Source: Paragemmobacter ruber (lineage in GTDB: Bacteria; Pseudomonadota; Alphaproteobacteria; Rhodobacterales; Rhodobacteraceae). Taken from it: a stretch of 64,000 nucleotides of DNA. The notes under the pieces were generated by a model. It did no database searches. It saw only the letters and a list, made by a program, of their open reading frames with translations, and was not told where the DNA came from. The DNA lies in the NCBI RefSeq assembly GCF_009908315.1, contig NZ_JAAATW010000001.1, forward strand, positions 62,001-126,000. Reading direction: 5' to 3'. The translations under genes and the position numbers were made by a program. Below are positions 56,216-64,000 of the stretch, piece after piece. Every line of letters starts with the position of its first letter. Position 1 is the stretch's first letter.

Positions 56216-56500
56216 CTAGACCCCGTCCACGATCACCAGCGCAACCTCTGCCGCGCCCGCCCGCGCCGCCCGTGCGGCGCGGTACGCGTCCGAGGCATAG
56301 CAGGCCCGGGCCGCCGCCAGATCGGGAAACTCGATCACCACATGGCGCGCCTGTTCCGGCCCCTCCAGCACATCCGCCTCCCCCCCCCGCGCCAGAAACC
56401 GCCCGCCAAAGCGGGCAAAGGCCGCCGGGGCCAGCGCCTGATAGGCGCTGTAGCGTTCCGGGTCCGTCACCGTGACATGGGCAATCCAATAGGCCGCCAT
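56216..56500 (-). CDS. DUF1330 domain protein
   Basis: A 94-residue dimeric a+b barrel-type protein with the DUF1330 pattern: AYWIAHVTVTDPERYSAYQALAPAAFARFGGRFLARGG and VVIEFPDLAAARACYASDAY. Function is not established. ATG 56500 shares one base with the GntR stop, so it is coupled to the regulator gene. It may act in the pathway encoded by the divergent operon. Confidence 0.87.
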   Translation of the reverse strand: MAAYWIAHVTVTDPERYSAYQALAPAAFARFGGRFLARGGEADVLEGPEQARHVVIEFPDLAAARACYASDAYRAARAARAGAAEVALVIVDGV

Positions 56501-57198
56501 CACACCCCCTCCAGCTTCCGCTGCGCCAGCGCCGCCGCCTCGCGCAGATGATCCTCCACCGCCTGCCGCGCCGCGGTCGCGTCATTCGCCGCAATCGCCG
56601 CCGCGATCCGCGCCATGCGCACCCGCCCCGGCACCGCCCGGTCACTTGCCGCCAGCGTCAGCGCGCGCAACCGGCTGATCCGCCCGTTCAACCGCTGCAC
56701 GATCTCCCACGCGATGTCATGCCCGGCGGCGCGGAAGATCACCTCGTAAAACCGCGTGGTCGCCTCGAACAGCGCATCCTCCCCGCCCGCCGCTTCCAGC
56801 GCGGCAAAGGCCGCCGCCAGATCGGCCTTCACCCCCGCATCGGCCCGCACCGCGCAATCCGCCGCCGCCGCCCCCTCGAGCAGCAGCCGGATGTCATAGA
56901 TCTGCCGCGCCTGCGCCCAGTCCAGCCGCGCCACCACCGGCCCGCGATTGGGCAGGCTCTCCACCAGCCCCTCCGCCTCAAGGATGCGGATCACTTCGCG
57001 CACCACCGACCGGCTCACCCCCAGCTGATCGCACAGGGTCCGCTCCACCAGCCGTGCGCCGGACGGGAACCGTCCCGCGATGATCGCGGCCCGCAGCCGC
57101 GCCAGTACCATCTCGCGCAGGGTTTGCGGCATCCGCTCGATCCGCAGATCGCCCACCGCCTGCCCCGCACCCTGCGCATCGGCCACAGCCTGTTCCAT
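56500..57198 (-). CDS. GntR family regulator (FCD/FadR type)
   Basis: 232 residues. An N-terminal winged HTH (about 22-90, with FPSGARLVERTLCDQLGVSRSVVREVIRILEAEGLV) precedes an all-helical FCD ligand domain (about 100-225) with metal-site-type His near the end. ATG 57198 is chosen; the frame to 57306 would run through the operator. A 12-bp palindrome between it and the divergent five-gene operon is its likely binding site, suggesting repression relieved by a pathway metabolite. Confidence 0.92.
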   Translation of the reverse strand: MEQAVADAQGAGQAVGDLRIERMPQTLREMVLARLRAAIIAGRFPSGARLVERTLCDQLGVSRSVVREVIRILEAEGLVESLPNRGPVVARLDWAQARQIYDIRLLLEGAAAADCAVRADAGVKADLAAAFAALEAAGGEDALFEATTRFYEVIFRAAGHDIAWEIVQRLNGRISRLRALTLAASDRAVPGRVRMARIAAAIAANDATAARQAVEDHLREAAALAQRKLEGV

Positions 57199-57275
57199 AC
57201 CCTCTCCCCCGGCTCTCCCCTGCCCCGGCGTCCCTGCGGCACGACCGCCGCGCAACGACTCATTGACAGACCATC

Positions 57276-57291
57276 TTATGGTATACCATCT
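57276..57291. promoter_or_regulatory. Probable GntR operator
   Basis: ATGGTATACCAT (57278-57289), a perfect 12-bp palindrome in an AT-rich pocket, 32 bp before the operon's first ATG and 80 bp before the GntR start. Size and symmetry fit FadR/FCD-type GntR sites. Confidence 0.65.
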
Positions 57292-57320
57292 TACCAACAT
57301 CCGCAAAGCCCGAGGTTCCG

Positions 57321-57923
57321 ATGCCCGCCCAGATCCGCAAGACGCTTCTCCACGTCGAAACCACCCTCATCGAAGGGGGCCGCGCCGCGCCCACACCGCT
57401 CAAGCTGATTGCTGCGGCGGCGGTGATCCGCAACCCATGGGCCGGCATGGGCTTCGTGCAGGATCTCAAGCCCGCCATCCACGCCATCGCCCCGGAACTG
57501 GGCGCGCTTCTGACGGGCATGATCCTTGATGCCGCAGGCGGCGGCGACCGGGTCGAAGGCTATGGCAAGGCCTCGGTCGTCGGCCTGGATGGCGAGGTGG
57601 AACACGCCTCCGCCCTGATCCACACCCTGCGCTTCGGCAACCACTACCGTCAGGCGGTGGGGGCGAAGACCTATCTCGCCTTCACCAACATCCGGGGCGG
57701 CGCCAATACCCCCGTCATGATCCCCCTGATGGACAAGAATGACGAAGGCCGCCGCTCGCATTACCTGACCGTGCATTTCGCCATCCCCGACGCCCCCGCC
57801 GCCGATGAAATTCTCGTCGCCCTCGGCGCCTCCATCGGCGGGCGTCCGCATCACCGCATCGGCGACCGCTATCAGGATCTGAAGGATCTGGGCCATGATG
57901 TCGCGAATCCTGCGGCTGTCTGA
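57321..57923 (+). CDS. Amino acid synthesis family protein (PF06684, DUF1185)
   Basis: A 200-residue protein of the amino_acid synthesis family, whose real role is unclear despite the name. Conserved stretches: KTLLHVETTLIEGGR, IRNPWAGMGFVQDL and GYGKASVVGLDGEVEHASALIHTLRFGN. First gene of the operon 57321-62202. The next gene starts 29 bp inside it. Confidence 0.87.
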   Translation: MPAQIRKTLLHVETTLIEGGRAAPTPLKLIAAAAVIRNPWAGMGFVQDLKPAIHAIAPELGALLTGMILDAAGGGDRVEGYGKASVVGLDGEVEHASALIHTLRFGNHYRQAVGAKTYLAFTNIRGGANTPVMIPLMDKNDEGRRSHYLTVHFAIPDAPAADEILVALGASIGGRPHHRIGDRYQDLKDLGHDVANPAAV

Positions 57924-58725
57924 TGGCAGCGCCGTCGGCCTGATCGAGGTCGGCCCCCCCGGCCAAGGGGGGGAGCCGCTCCTCCTCATCCATGGCGTGG
58001 GCCTCAACGCCCGCGCCTGGGCGCCGCAGATCGCGGCGCTCGCCGCCACCACCCGCGTCTTCGCGGTGGACATGCCGGGCCATGGCCGGTCCGACCCCCT
58101 CCCCCCCGGGGCCACATTGCCCGCCTTCGTCGATTGGGCGGCGCGCGTGATCCTCGCCCTCGGGGTGGGCGCGGTCAATGTGGCGGGCCACTCCATGGGC
58201 GCGCTCATCACCACGGGCCTTGCCGCCGACTATCCCGAACTTGTCCGCCGCATCGCCATCCTGAACGCCGTCCACCGCCGCACGGCCGAGGCGCGCGCCG
58301 CCGTCCTGGCCCGGGCCAATGCCATGGCGCAGGGCGAATTTGACGCCACCGCCCCCCTGAAACGCTGGTTCCCGGATGACGCGCGGGATGCCGCCCCCCG
58401 CGCGCAGGTCGCCCGCTGGCTGGCCGAGGTGGACCGTGCCGGCTATGCCGCCGCCTACCACGCCTTCGCCACCGGCGATGATGTCTATGCCGATCGGTGG
58501 GAAGCGATCACCTGCCCCGCCCTCGTCCTCACCGGCGATGGCGATCCGAACTCCACCCCCGACATGACCCGCCTCATGGCCGCCTCCGCCCCGCGCGGCC
58601 GCGCCATCGTGATCGAAGGACACCGCCACATGGTCAACCTCACCGCGCCCGACCGGGTGACGGCGGCGCTGCGCGACTGGCTGCAAACCCCGCTCTGGGC
58701 GCAAAACATGGGCCTGCGCGCATGA
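57895..58725 (+). CDS. Alpha/beta hydrolase
   Basis: 276 residues. Oxyanion-hole LIHGVGLNARAW near residue 32, nucleophile Ser in GHSMGAL near 100, acid in LTGDGDPNSTPD, and His in EGHRHMVN. Carbon-carbon, ester or lactone hydrolases share this pattern. It overlaps both neighbours (29 bp and 4 bp), so it acts in the same pathway, perhaps opening a ring or ester produced by the monooxygenase. Substrate unknown. Confidence 0.9.
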   Translation: MMSRILRLSDGSAVGLIEVGPPGQGGEPLLLIHGVGLNARAWAPQIAALAATTRVFAVDMPGHGRSDPLPPGATLPAFVDWAARVILALGVGAVNVAGHSMGALITTGLAADYPELVRRIAILNAVHRRTAEARAAVLARANAMAQGEFDATAPLKRWFPDDARDAAPRAQVARWLAEVDRAGYAAAYHAFATGDDVYADRWEAITCPALVLTGDGDPNSTPDMTRLMAASAPRGRAIVIEGHRHMVNLTAPDRVTAALRDWLQTPLWAQNMGLRA

Positions 58726-59681
58726 CCGCCGCCCCCGACACCCGCCGCGCGCTGCGCGATGCCTTCGGCACCTTCATGACCGGCGTCACCGTGGTCACGG
58801 CGCTGGATGACCACGGCAACCCCTTGGGCTTCACCGCCAATTCCTTCGCCTCCGTCTCGCTCGACCCGGCCCTCCTCCTGGTTCAGATCGCCCGGACCTC
58901 GGTCAATTACGCCGCCTTCACCTCCGGGCGCGGCTTTGCCGTCAACATCCTGTCCGAAGGCCAGAAGCACATCTCCAACACCTTCGCCCGCCCCGTGGCC
59001 GACCGTTTCGCCGGGATCGACTGGCAGCCCGGCCCCCACGGCGCGCCCATCCTGCCCGATGTGGCCGCCTGGTTCGACTGCGCCCTCCATCAGGTGGTGG
59101 AGGCAGGCGATCACGCCATCCTCATCGGCCGGATCGAGGCCTTCCACGCCACCCAGGCCCCTGGCCTTGGCTATTACCGCGGCACCTATTTCACCCCCGT
59201 CGCCACGCAGGGCGCCGTTCCCACCGGGCCGGATATCATCGTCTCGGCCATCCTCGAACGCGAAGGTCAGGTCCTCTTGATCGACGATGGCTTCGGCGGC
59301 CTGACGCTGCCCACCGCCCGCGTGGGCCGCGACGGCACCGCCGCCACGCTGGCCGCCCTCATCGCGCAATGCGGCCTGACCGCCACCCCCGGCCCGCTCT
59401 ACTCCGTCTACGAAGACGTGGCCCGCGCCCAGCAGCACATCGCCTTCCGCTGCCCCGCCGCCGCAGGCAGGCCCGCAAAAGGCGCCTTCGTCGATCTCTC
59501 CCCCACCTCCTTCACCGATGTCACCGATCAAGCGCTGCGCACCATGCTCGACCGTCTGGCCGACGAAACCCGCATGGGCAATTACGGCATCTATTTCGGC
59601 AACCAGAACGCAGGACAGGTCGCGCGCGTCGCGACGGGCCAGGCTGGCAAACGCCCCCTCGTCAAAGGAACCACCCGATGA
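58722..59681 (+). CDS. Flavin reductase fused to a degenerate Nudix-like domain
   Basis: 319 residues, about twice a normal flavin reductase. Residues ~5-165 are a flavin-reductase-like FMN-binding split barrel (FGTFMTGVTVVTALDDHG, GFTANSFASVSLDP, AVNILSEGQ). Residues ~170-290 look like a Nudix fold (DIIVSAILEREGQVLLIDDG, then LPTARVGRDGTAATLAALIA), but the Nudix-box REUxEE glutamates are missing, so pyrophosphatase activity is unlikely. It probably supplies reduced flavin to the LLM monooxygenase encoded next. Overlaps both neighbours by 4 bp. Confidence 0.87.
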   Translation: MTAAPDTRRALRDAFGTFMTGVTVVTALDDHGNPLGFTANSFASVSLDPALLLVQIARTSVNYAAFTSGRGFAVNILSEGQKHISNTFARPVADRFAGIDWQPGPHGAPILPDVAAWFDCALHQVVEAGDHAILIGRIEAFHATQAPGLGYYRGTYFTPVATQGAVPTGPDIIVSAILEREGQVLLIDDGFGGLTLPTARVGRDGTAATLAALIAQCGLTATPGPLYSVYEDVARAQQHIAFRCPAAAGRPAKGAFVDLSPTSFTDVTDQALRTMLDRLADETRMGNYGIYFGNQNAGQVARVATGQAGKRPLVKGTTR

Positions 59682-60715
59682 AATTCTCGCTCTTCGTCCA
59701 TATGGAACGCGTCAGCCCGACCGATCCCGAACCCCGCCTCTATCAAGAGATGCTGGACCTGTGCCACATGGCCGACGAAGGCGGGATGCACGCGATCTGG
59801 ACGGGCGAACATCACGGCATGTCCTTCACCATCGCGCCGAACCCGCTTCTGAACCTTGTCGATATCGCGCGCCGCACCAAACATGTCCGCCTCGGCACCG
59901 GCACCGTCATCGCCCCCTTCTGGCATCCCATCCGGCTGGCGGGCGAGGCGGCGATGGCCGACCTCATCATGGATGGCCGGCTGGAGCTTGGCATCGCGCG
60001 CGGCGCCTACAGCTTTGAATATGAACGCCTCTTGCCGGGGCTTGATGCGTGGAACGCGGGCGGGCGGATGCGCGAACTGATCCCCGCGATCAAGGGGCTC
60101 TGGGCGGGCGATTACGCGCTGGATGGCCAGTACTGGCAGTTCCCCGCCACCACCTCGGCCCCCAAACCCCTGCAACAGCCCCACCCGCCGATCTGGGTCG
60201 CCGCGCGCGATCCCAACAGCCACGAATTCGCCGTGGCACAGGGTTGTAATGTCCAATGCACGCCCCTGCACAACCCGCATGAGGAAGTGGTCGCCCTGAT
60301 GGCCCGCTTCAACGACGCCTGCGCCAAGGCGCCCGAACAGCCGCGCCCCCGCATCATGCTCCTGCAGCACGGCTATGTCGCCTCTGATGCCGCCGATGCC
60401 GATCTCGCCGCGCGCGAGCTTAATCACTTCTACAACTATTTCGGCGCTTGGTTCCTGAACAAGCGGCCCATCCAGAACGGCCTGATCCAGCCCCTGACCG
60501 AAGATGAGATCGCCGCCCACCCCTTCTATTCGGCCGATGTCATGCGCAAGAACCTCCTCATCGGCGACAAGGCCGAGGTGATCGACAAACTCCACGCCAT
60601 CAAGGCGCTGGGATATGATGAATTCTCGCTCTGGATCGACAGCGGCCAATCCTTCGCGCGCAAGAAGGCGGGGCTCAAGCGCTTCATCGAAGACGTGATG
60701 CCCGCCTTCGCCTGA
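59678..60715 (+). CDS. LLM class (luciferase-like) flavin-dependent monooxygenase
   Basis: A 345-residue TIM-barrel oxygenase using reduced flavin. Conserved segments: GMHAIWTGEHHG, RTKHVRLGTGTVIAPFWHPIRLAGEAAMADLIMDGRLELGIARG (read in parts), and ALGYDEFSLWIDSGQ near the end. Coupled by ATGA to the flavin reductase gene, giving a two-component system. The substrate, perhaps an amide, sulfonate or ketone, is unknown. Confidence 0.92.
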   Translation: MKFSLFVHMERVSPTDPEPRLYQEMLDLCHMADEGGMHAIWTGEHHGMSFTIAPNPLLNLVDIARRTKHVRLGTGTVIAPFWHPIRLAGEAAMADLIMDGRLELGIARGAYSFEYERLLPGLDAWNAGGRMRELIPAIKGLWAGDYALDGQYWQFPATTSAPKPLQQPHPPIWVAARDPNSHEFAVAQGCNVQCTPLHNPHEEVVALMARFNDACAKAPEQPRPRIMLLQHGYVASDAADADLAARELNHFYNYFGAWFLNKRPIQNGLIQPLTEDEIAAHPFYSADVMRKNLLIGDKAEVIDKLHAIKALGYDEFSLWIDSGQSFARKKAGLKRFIEDVMPAFA

Positions 60716-60729
60716 GGCCCGCGCAAGGG

Positions 60730-62202
60730 ATGCCCATGGATCGTTTCCAACTCTATATCGACGGCCAGTTTCAGGATGGCGCCGCCACCTTCGCTAGCCT
60801 GAACCCCGCCACCGGCACTCCTTGGGCCGACATGCCCGAGGCGCGCGAAGCGCAGGTGAACGCCGCCGTGGACGCCGCGCATCGCGCCTTCACCTCCGGC
60901 CCATGGCCCGCGATGACCGCCACGCAGCGCGGCAAACTCCTCCTCCGCCTCGCCGATCTGGTCACGGATGCCGCGCCAGACCTCGCCCGTCTGGAAACCC
61001 GCGACACGGGCAAGATCATCCGCGAAACCACCGCCCAGATCGCCTATGTCGCCGATTACTACCGCTATTACGCAGGGCTCGCCGACAAGATCGAAGGCGC
61101 GCATCTGCCCATCGACAAGCCGGACATGGAGGCATGGACACGCCGCGAACCCATAGGCGTGGTCGCCGCCATCGTGCCGTGGAACAGCCAACTGTTCCTC
61201 TCTGCCGTCAAGCTTGGCCCCGCGCTTGCCGCGGGCTGCACCGTGGTGCTCAAGGCGTCCGAGGATGGCCCCGCCCCCCTGCTGCACTTCGCCCGCCTCA
61301 TCCATCAGGCAGGCTTTCCCCCCGGCGTGGTCAACATCCTTACGGGCTTTGGCCCCACCTGCGGCCATGTGCTGACCACCCACCCGCGCGTCGCCCATAT
61401 CGCCTTCACCGGCGGTCCCGGCACGGCACGGGCCGTGGTGCGCAACTCGGCCGAAAACCTCGCCTCCACCTCGCTGGAACTGGGCGGCAAATCCCCCTTC
61501 ATCGTCTTTTCCGATGCCGATCTGGACAGCGCCGCCAATGCCCAAGTCTCGGGTATCTTCGCCGCCACCGGGCAAAGCTGCGTGGCAGGCTCGCGCCTCT
61601 TGGTCGAAGCGGGCATCAAGGACACCTTCCTCGCCAAGCTGAAAGCCAAGGCCGACACGATCCGCATTGCCGCCCCTGACGACATGGCAACCGAGGTGGG
61701 CCCCCTCTGCACCGCGCGCCAGCGCGACCACATCACCGCCACCATCGCCGCCTCCCTCGCCAAGGGCGCGCGCCTCATCACCGGCGGCCAGCCCCTGCCC
61801 GGCCCGGGCTTCTACTTCCCGCCCACCATCCTCGACTGCTCCGATGCGCCCGATGCCCCCGCGCTGTCGGACGAATTCTTCGGCCCCGTCCTTGCCGTGA
61901 CCACCTTCACCAACGAGGCCGAAGCCCTGGCCAAGGCCAATGATACCGCCTATGGCCTTGCCTCCGGGGTATTTACGCGTTCTCTGACCCGCGCCCATCG
62001 CATGATCCGGGGCATCCGGGCGGGCGTCGTTTGGGTCAACACCTACCGCGCCGTTTCGCCCATCGCCCCCTTCGGGGGGCATGGCCTGTCGGGCCACGGG
62101 CGCGAAGGCGGTCTCGCCGCCGCGTTGGATTACACGGTCACCAAAACCGTCTGGCTCCGCACCTCCGACGATCCGATCCCCGATCCCTTCGTCATGCGCT
62201 AG
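60730..62202 (+). CDS. Aldehyde dehydrogenase family protein
   Basis: 490 residues, NAD(P)-dependent oxidation of an aldehyde to the acid. Catalytic Glu in LELGGKSPFIV near residue 253, catalytic Cys in FAATGQSCVAGSR near 287, cofactor site IVPWNSQLF and FTGGPGTAR. Last gene of the operon, 14 bp after the monooxygenase. A start two codons later (60736) is possible. It would remove the aldehyde released by the monooxygenase/hydrolase steps. Confidence 0.94.
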   Translation: MPMDRFQLYIDGQFQDGAATFASLNPATGTPWADMPEAREAQVNAAVDAAHRAFTSGPWPAMTATQRGKLLLRLADLVTDAAPDLARLETRDTGKIIRETTAQIAYVADYYRYYAGLADKIEGAHLPIDKPDMEAWTRREPIGVVAAIVPWNSQLFLSAVKLGPALAAGCTVVLKASEDGPAPLLHFARLIHQAGFPPGVVNILTGFGPTCGHVLTTHPRVAHIAFTGGPGTARAVVRNSAENLASTSLELGGKSPFIVFSDADLDSAANAQVSGIFAATGQSCVAGSRLLVEAGIKDTFLAKLKAKADTIRIAAPDDMATEVGPLCTARQRDHITATIAASLAKGARLITGGQPLPGPGFYFPPTILDCSDAPDAPALSDEFFGPVLAVTTFTNEAEALAKANDTAYGLASGVFTRSLTRAHRMIRGIRAGVVWVNTYRAVSPIAPFGGHGLSGHGREGGLAAALDYTVTKTVWLRTSDDPIPDPFVMR

Positions 62203-62420
62203 GGGTTAACAAAACAGCCCAAAGTCTTAAGTAAACGCACGCCGCGTGCATACAGGTTGCTGCACGCAAAGCGGCACCGCAGGCATACCGCCACGCACAG
62301 GTCATTTCCGTTCAGGATCAACGCCTTGCCCCTGCTTAGGCCGCACCGCAAACGCCTCTCGTGCAGCCGCAGGATCGCATGACAACCGCAGATCACGAAT
62401 TGTGACAGCCTGCCCCCCGC

Positions 62421-62774
62421 TCAGGCCCCCGCCGCCCCCGCAGGGCGCAGCATCGCCTCCAGCTCCGCCAGTTCCACCGCCGCCGCCTCTGCCGCCCGCT
62501 CCACCACCGCCCGATAAAGCCGCAAGACCGCCTCGCCCGCCTCGGTCACTTCCGCCCCGCCTCCCCCGGCCCCGCCGCGGGTCGAGGTGACGACCGGCGC
62601 CCGGAAGGCCCGGTTCATCTCTTCCACCAGCATCCAGGCGCGCTTGTAGCTCATCCCCATCTGCCGCCCTGCGGCCGAGATCGACCCAGTATCCCGGATG
62701 CGCGCCAAGAGTTCCGCCTTGCCCGGCCCCAGCATCGCGTCGTCAAACAGGATGCGCAGCTTCAGCACCGTCAT
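62421..62774 (-). CDS. ModE-type N-terminal winged-helix regulator
   Basis: 117 residues, a stand-alone ModE N-terminal DNA-binding domain: LLARIRDTGSISAAGRQMGMSYKRAWMLVEEMNRAF, then the basic wing with STRGGAGGGGAEVTEAGE. The molybdate-binding (MOP) domains of full ModE are absent, so metal sensing must come from elsewhere or be missing. It follows the CRTAC1 gene by 13 bp and is probably co-transcribed with it. Confidence 0.87.
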   Translation of the reverse strand: MTVLKLRILFDDAMLGPGKAELLARIRDTGSISAAGRQMGMSYKRAWMLVEEMNRAFRAPVVTSTRGGAGGGGAEVTEAGEAVLRLYRAVVERAAEAAAVELAELEAMLRPAGAAGA

Positions 62775-62787
62775 TGCACCGACCCGC

Positions 62788-64000
62788 TCACTCCCGCCGC
62801 ACCGGCTCTGCCCCCGGCGCCAGCGTCCAGAACGCATCCGCCGCCAGCGCCTGCCACGGCCCCACCGTCCCATCGGGCCAGCGCACGCGCACCTCCGTCG
62901 TCTCTGCCGTGCCCAGCCCGAAATGGTGCCAGCCCAGCACACCCCCGACATGGCCCCCGCCGATCGTCACCTCGCGCTGCTGCACCAGGCCATCGGCCAG
63001 CTTCACCTCGATCCACGCGCCCACCGCCTGCCGGTTCGGCCCCGGCATCTCCAGCGCCACCTGCACCCAGCGCCCCGCATCAGCACCCGCATCCGCCCCC
63101 ATATTCCGCCAGACCTGCGCAGGCTCGTTGCGGTTGATCACCACCATATCCAGCCAGCCATCCATGTTCAGATCGGCCAGCGCCCCGCCCCGCCCCTGCC
63201 GCATCGACGCCACCCCCGCCCGGTCGCCCGACTCAAGGAAGGTACCATCCGCCCGCTGCAACAACAGGTTGTTGGGATCGGCCTGCGCGAAATCCGGCAT
63301 CTCCCAGACATTGCCCTTCACCACGAACAGATCCGACAGCCCGTCATTGTTCACATCGCCAAACTGGGCGTGCCACGCGGTCGAAGGGCGCAGGTCATCG
63401 CCCGTATAGGGCCGGTGCGCCGTCACCCCCGCCTTCAGCGCCACATCGCGATAGCGCGGCTTGGGCGCCCCCTCGGCGGGCACCTCGGCCAGCGTCTGCA
63501 ACTTGTTGTCGGCCATGCTGGTCAGGTAGAATTCGGGAAAGCCGTCGAAGGTGATGTCCTCCTGCGCGATGCCCATCCCCCAGATACGCAGCCGCTGCCA
63601 GCCATCCGCCTCGGTAAAGGCCACGGGCGGCTGGCCGGGTTCGATCCGCCACAACTGCTCCTGCCCGCCCTTGTAATATTCGCGGTCGTTCGACACCCGC
63701 AGATCGGGCGTTCCCTGCCGGTCCCAATCGGTGAACAGGATCGACAGCGCGCAGAACCCCGGCTCCAGCGGCAGCGGCGCGGCAAAGCCGCCGCCCCCAG
63801 CCGGGCGATACAGGTGGTTGGGCGTGCAATTGCCCCAGGGAAAGGCCTCCTGCGCCCGGTCGATATAGGTGCCCACCGCCAGCGTGGGCCAATCCTGCCC
63901 GGCCTCCCATGTCGCGGCAAAGGCGGTGGACCACAGGTCCAACCCGTCAAAGCCCCAAGCCGCGCTCGCATCCTCGAACCGGCACTCGCCAAGGCCCCGC
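62788..64000 (-). CDS. CRTAC1 family protein (FG-GAP/VCBS repeats, ASPIC/UnbV end), 5' cut by window edge
   Basis: The frame stays open to base 64000 (CRFEDASAAWGFDG... precedes the TTG at 63942), so the N-terminus lies outside. At least 403 residues are visible. FG-GAP-like calcium repeats appear as FGDVNNDGLSDLFVV and LADLNMDGWLDMVVINRN, and the C-terminal ~100 residues form an ASPIC/UnbV domain (WVQVALEMPGPNRQAVGAWIEV, ending VRVRWPDGTVGPW). Such proteins are secreted or surface beta-propellers of unknown function. Confidence 0.9.
   Translation of the reverse strand, partial: RGLGECRFEDASAAWGFDGLDLWSTAFAATWEAGQDWPTLAVGTYIDRAQEAFPWGNCTPNHLYRPAGGGGFAAPLPLEPGFCALSILFTDWDRQGTPDLRVSNDREYYKGGQEQLWRIEPGQPPVAFTEADGWQRLRIWGMGIAQEDITFDGFPEFYLTSMADNKLQTLAEVPAEGAPKPRYRDVALKAGVTAHRPYTGDDLRPSTAWHAQFGDVNNDGLSDLFVVKGNVWEMPDFAQADPNNLLLQRADGTFLESGDRAGVASMRQGRGGALADLNMDGWLDMVVINRNEPAQVWRNMGADAGADAGRWVQVALEMPGPNRQAVGAWIEVKLADGLVQQREVTIGGGHVGGVLGWHHFGLGTAETTEVRVRWPDGTVGPWQALAADAFWTLAPGAEPVRRE

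Noticed and set aside
62199-62396. Minus-strand 65-codon frame in the gap between aldehyde dehydrogenase and ModE genes
   Set aside because: Cys/Arg/Leu-rich sequence with no ribosome site, overlapping the shared GTTAAC/GCGTGCATAC element; unlikely to be coding.

Overview
The window is a 64 kb piece of a high-GC chromosome from an alphaproteobacterium, most likely a member of the Rhodobacteraceae/Paracoccaceae. Support comes from the dense GC-rich coding, the aerobic cobaltochelatase genes cobS and cobT, the bolA/J-domain/cobS order, a solitary CoxL-like molybdoprotein, an alphaproteobacterial-type ornithine decarboxylase, tandem SRPBCC genes behind an ArsR regulator, and many short intergenic palindromes. 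There is no rRNA operon, CRISPR array, intact insertion sequence or prophage. Both ends are cut: gltA lacks its 5' part at the left edge, and a CRTAC1-type gene runs off the right edge.

Layout. 0-6 kb: citrate synthase, then polyamine genes on the minus strand (N-carbamoylputrescine amidase, a form II CoxL-like protein, and ornithine decarboxylase with a structured leader), with a divergent AsnC/Lrp regulator. 6-23 kb: housekeeping genes (valS, gatB, an aminotransferase, a lytic transglycosylase lipoprotein, pepN), a Cache-domain histidine kinase, a photolyase with its DUF2256 partner, a REP-associated transposase with REP palindromes, and an ArsR plus two SRPBCC genes. 23-28.9 kb: malate synthase G, bolA, a J-domain protein, a membrane protein, msrB and cobS. 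28.9-36.4 kb: an accessory block separating cobS from cobT. 36.4-51 kb: cobT, aminopeptidase P, DUF427, an RTX-like protein, sufE, rnd, purN-purM, a CAT-anticodon tRNA, a LysR/gcdH pair, an amine-oxidase-type flavoprotein and gph. 51-56 kb: an RND efflux pair. 56-62.2 kb: a GntR-controlled catabolic operon (DUF1185 protein, alpha/beta hydrolase, flavin reductase with a Nudix-like tail, LLM monooxygenase, aldehyde dehydrogenase). 62.4-64 kb: a ModE-type regulator and a CRTAC1 protein.

The most unusual part is the 28.9-36.4 kb block. It begins with a markedly AT-richer gene for a 696-residue ABC-type ATPase with an AAA_13 (PrrC/RloC-like) look: a near-N-terminal Walker A, a CPYC zinc-hook-like motif, an ABC signature, Walker B and H-loop, and a C-terminal domain after the ATPase. 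It is a credible single-gene defence candidate. It is followed by a G-quadruplex-capable C-rich tract and two tandem chemoreceptor genes. Their proteins are identical from residue 217 to 507 but differ in the sensor half, and each gene has a sigma-28-like promoter. A 27-bp repeat lies on both sides of the receptor pair, and an IS6-like end sits beside the second copy.

Other points: a candidate speF-type leader on ornithine decarboxylase; three intergenic arrays, each of three consecutive hairpins; a LysR gene whose 3' end is read through the antisense of a tRNA; and an uncharacterised two-component flavin monooxygenase operon with a 12-bp palindromic operator. All functions are inferred from reading the sequence; no database search was possible.
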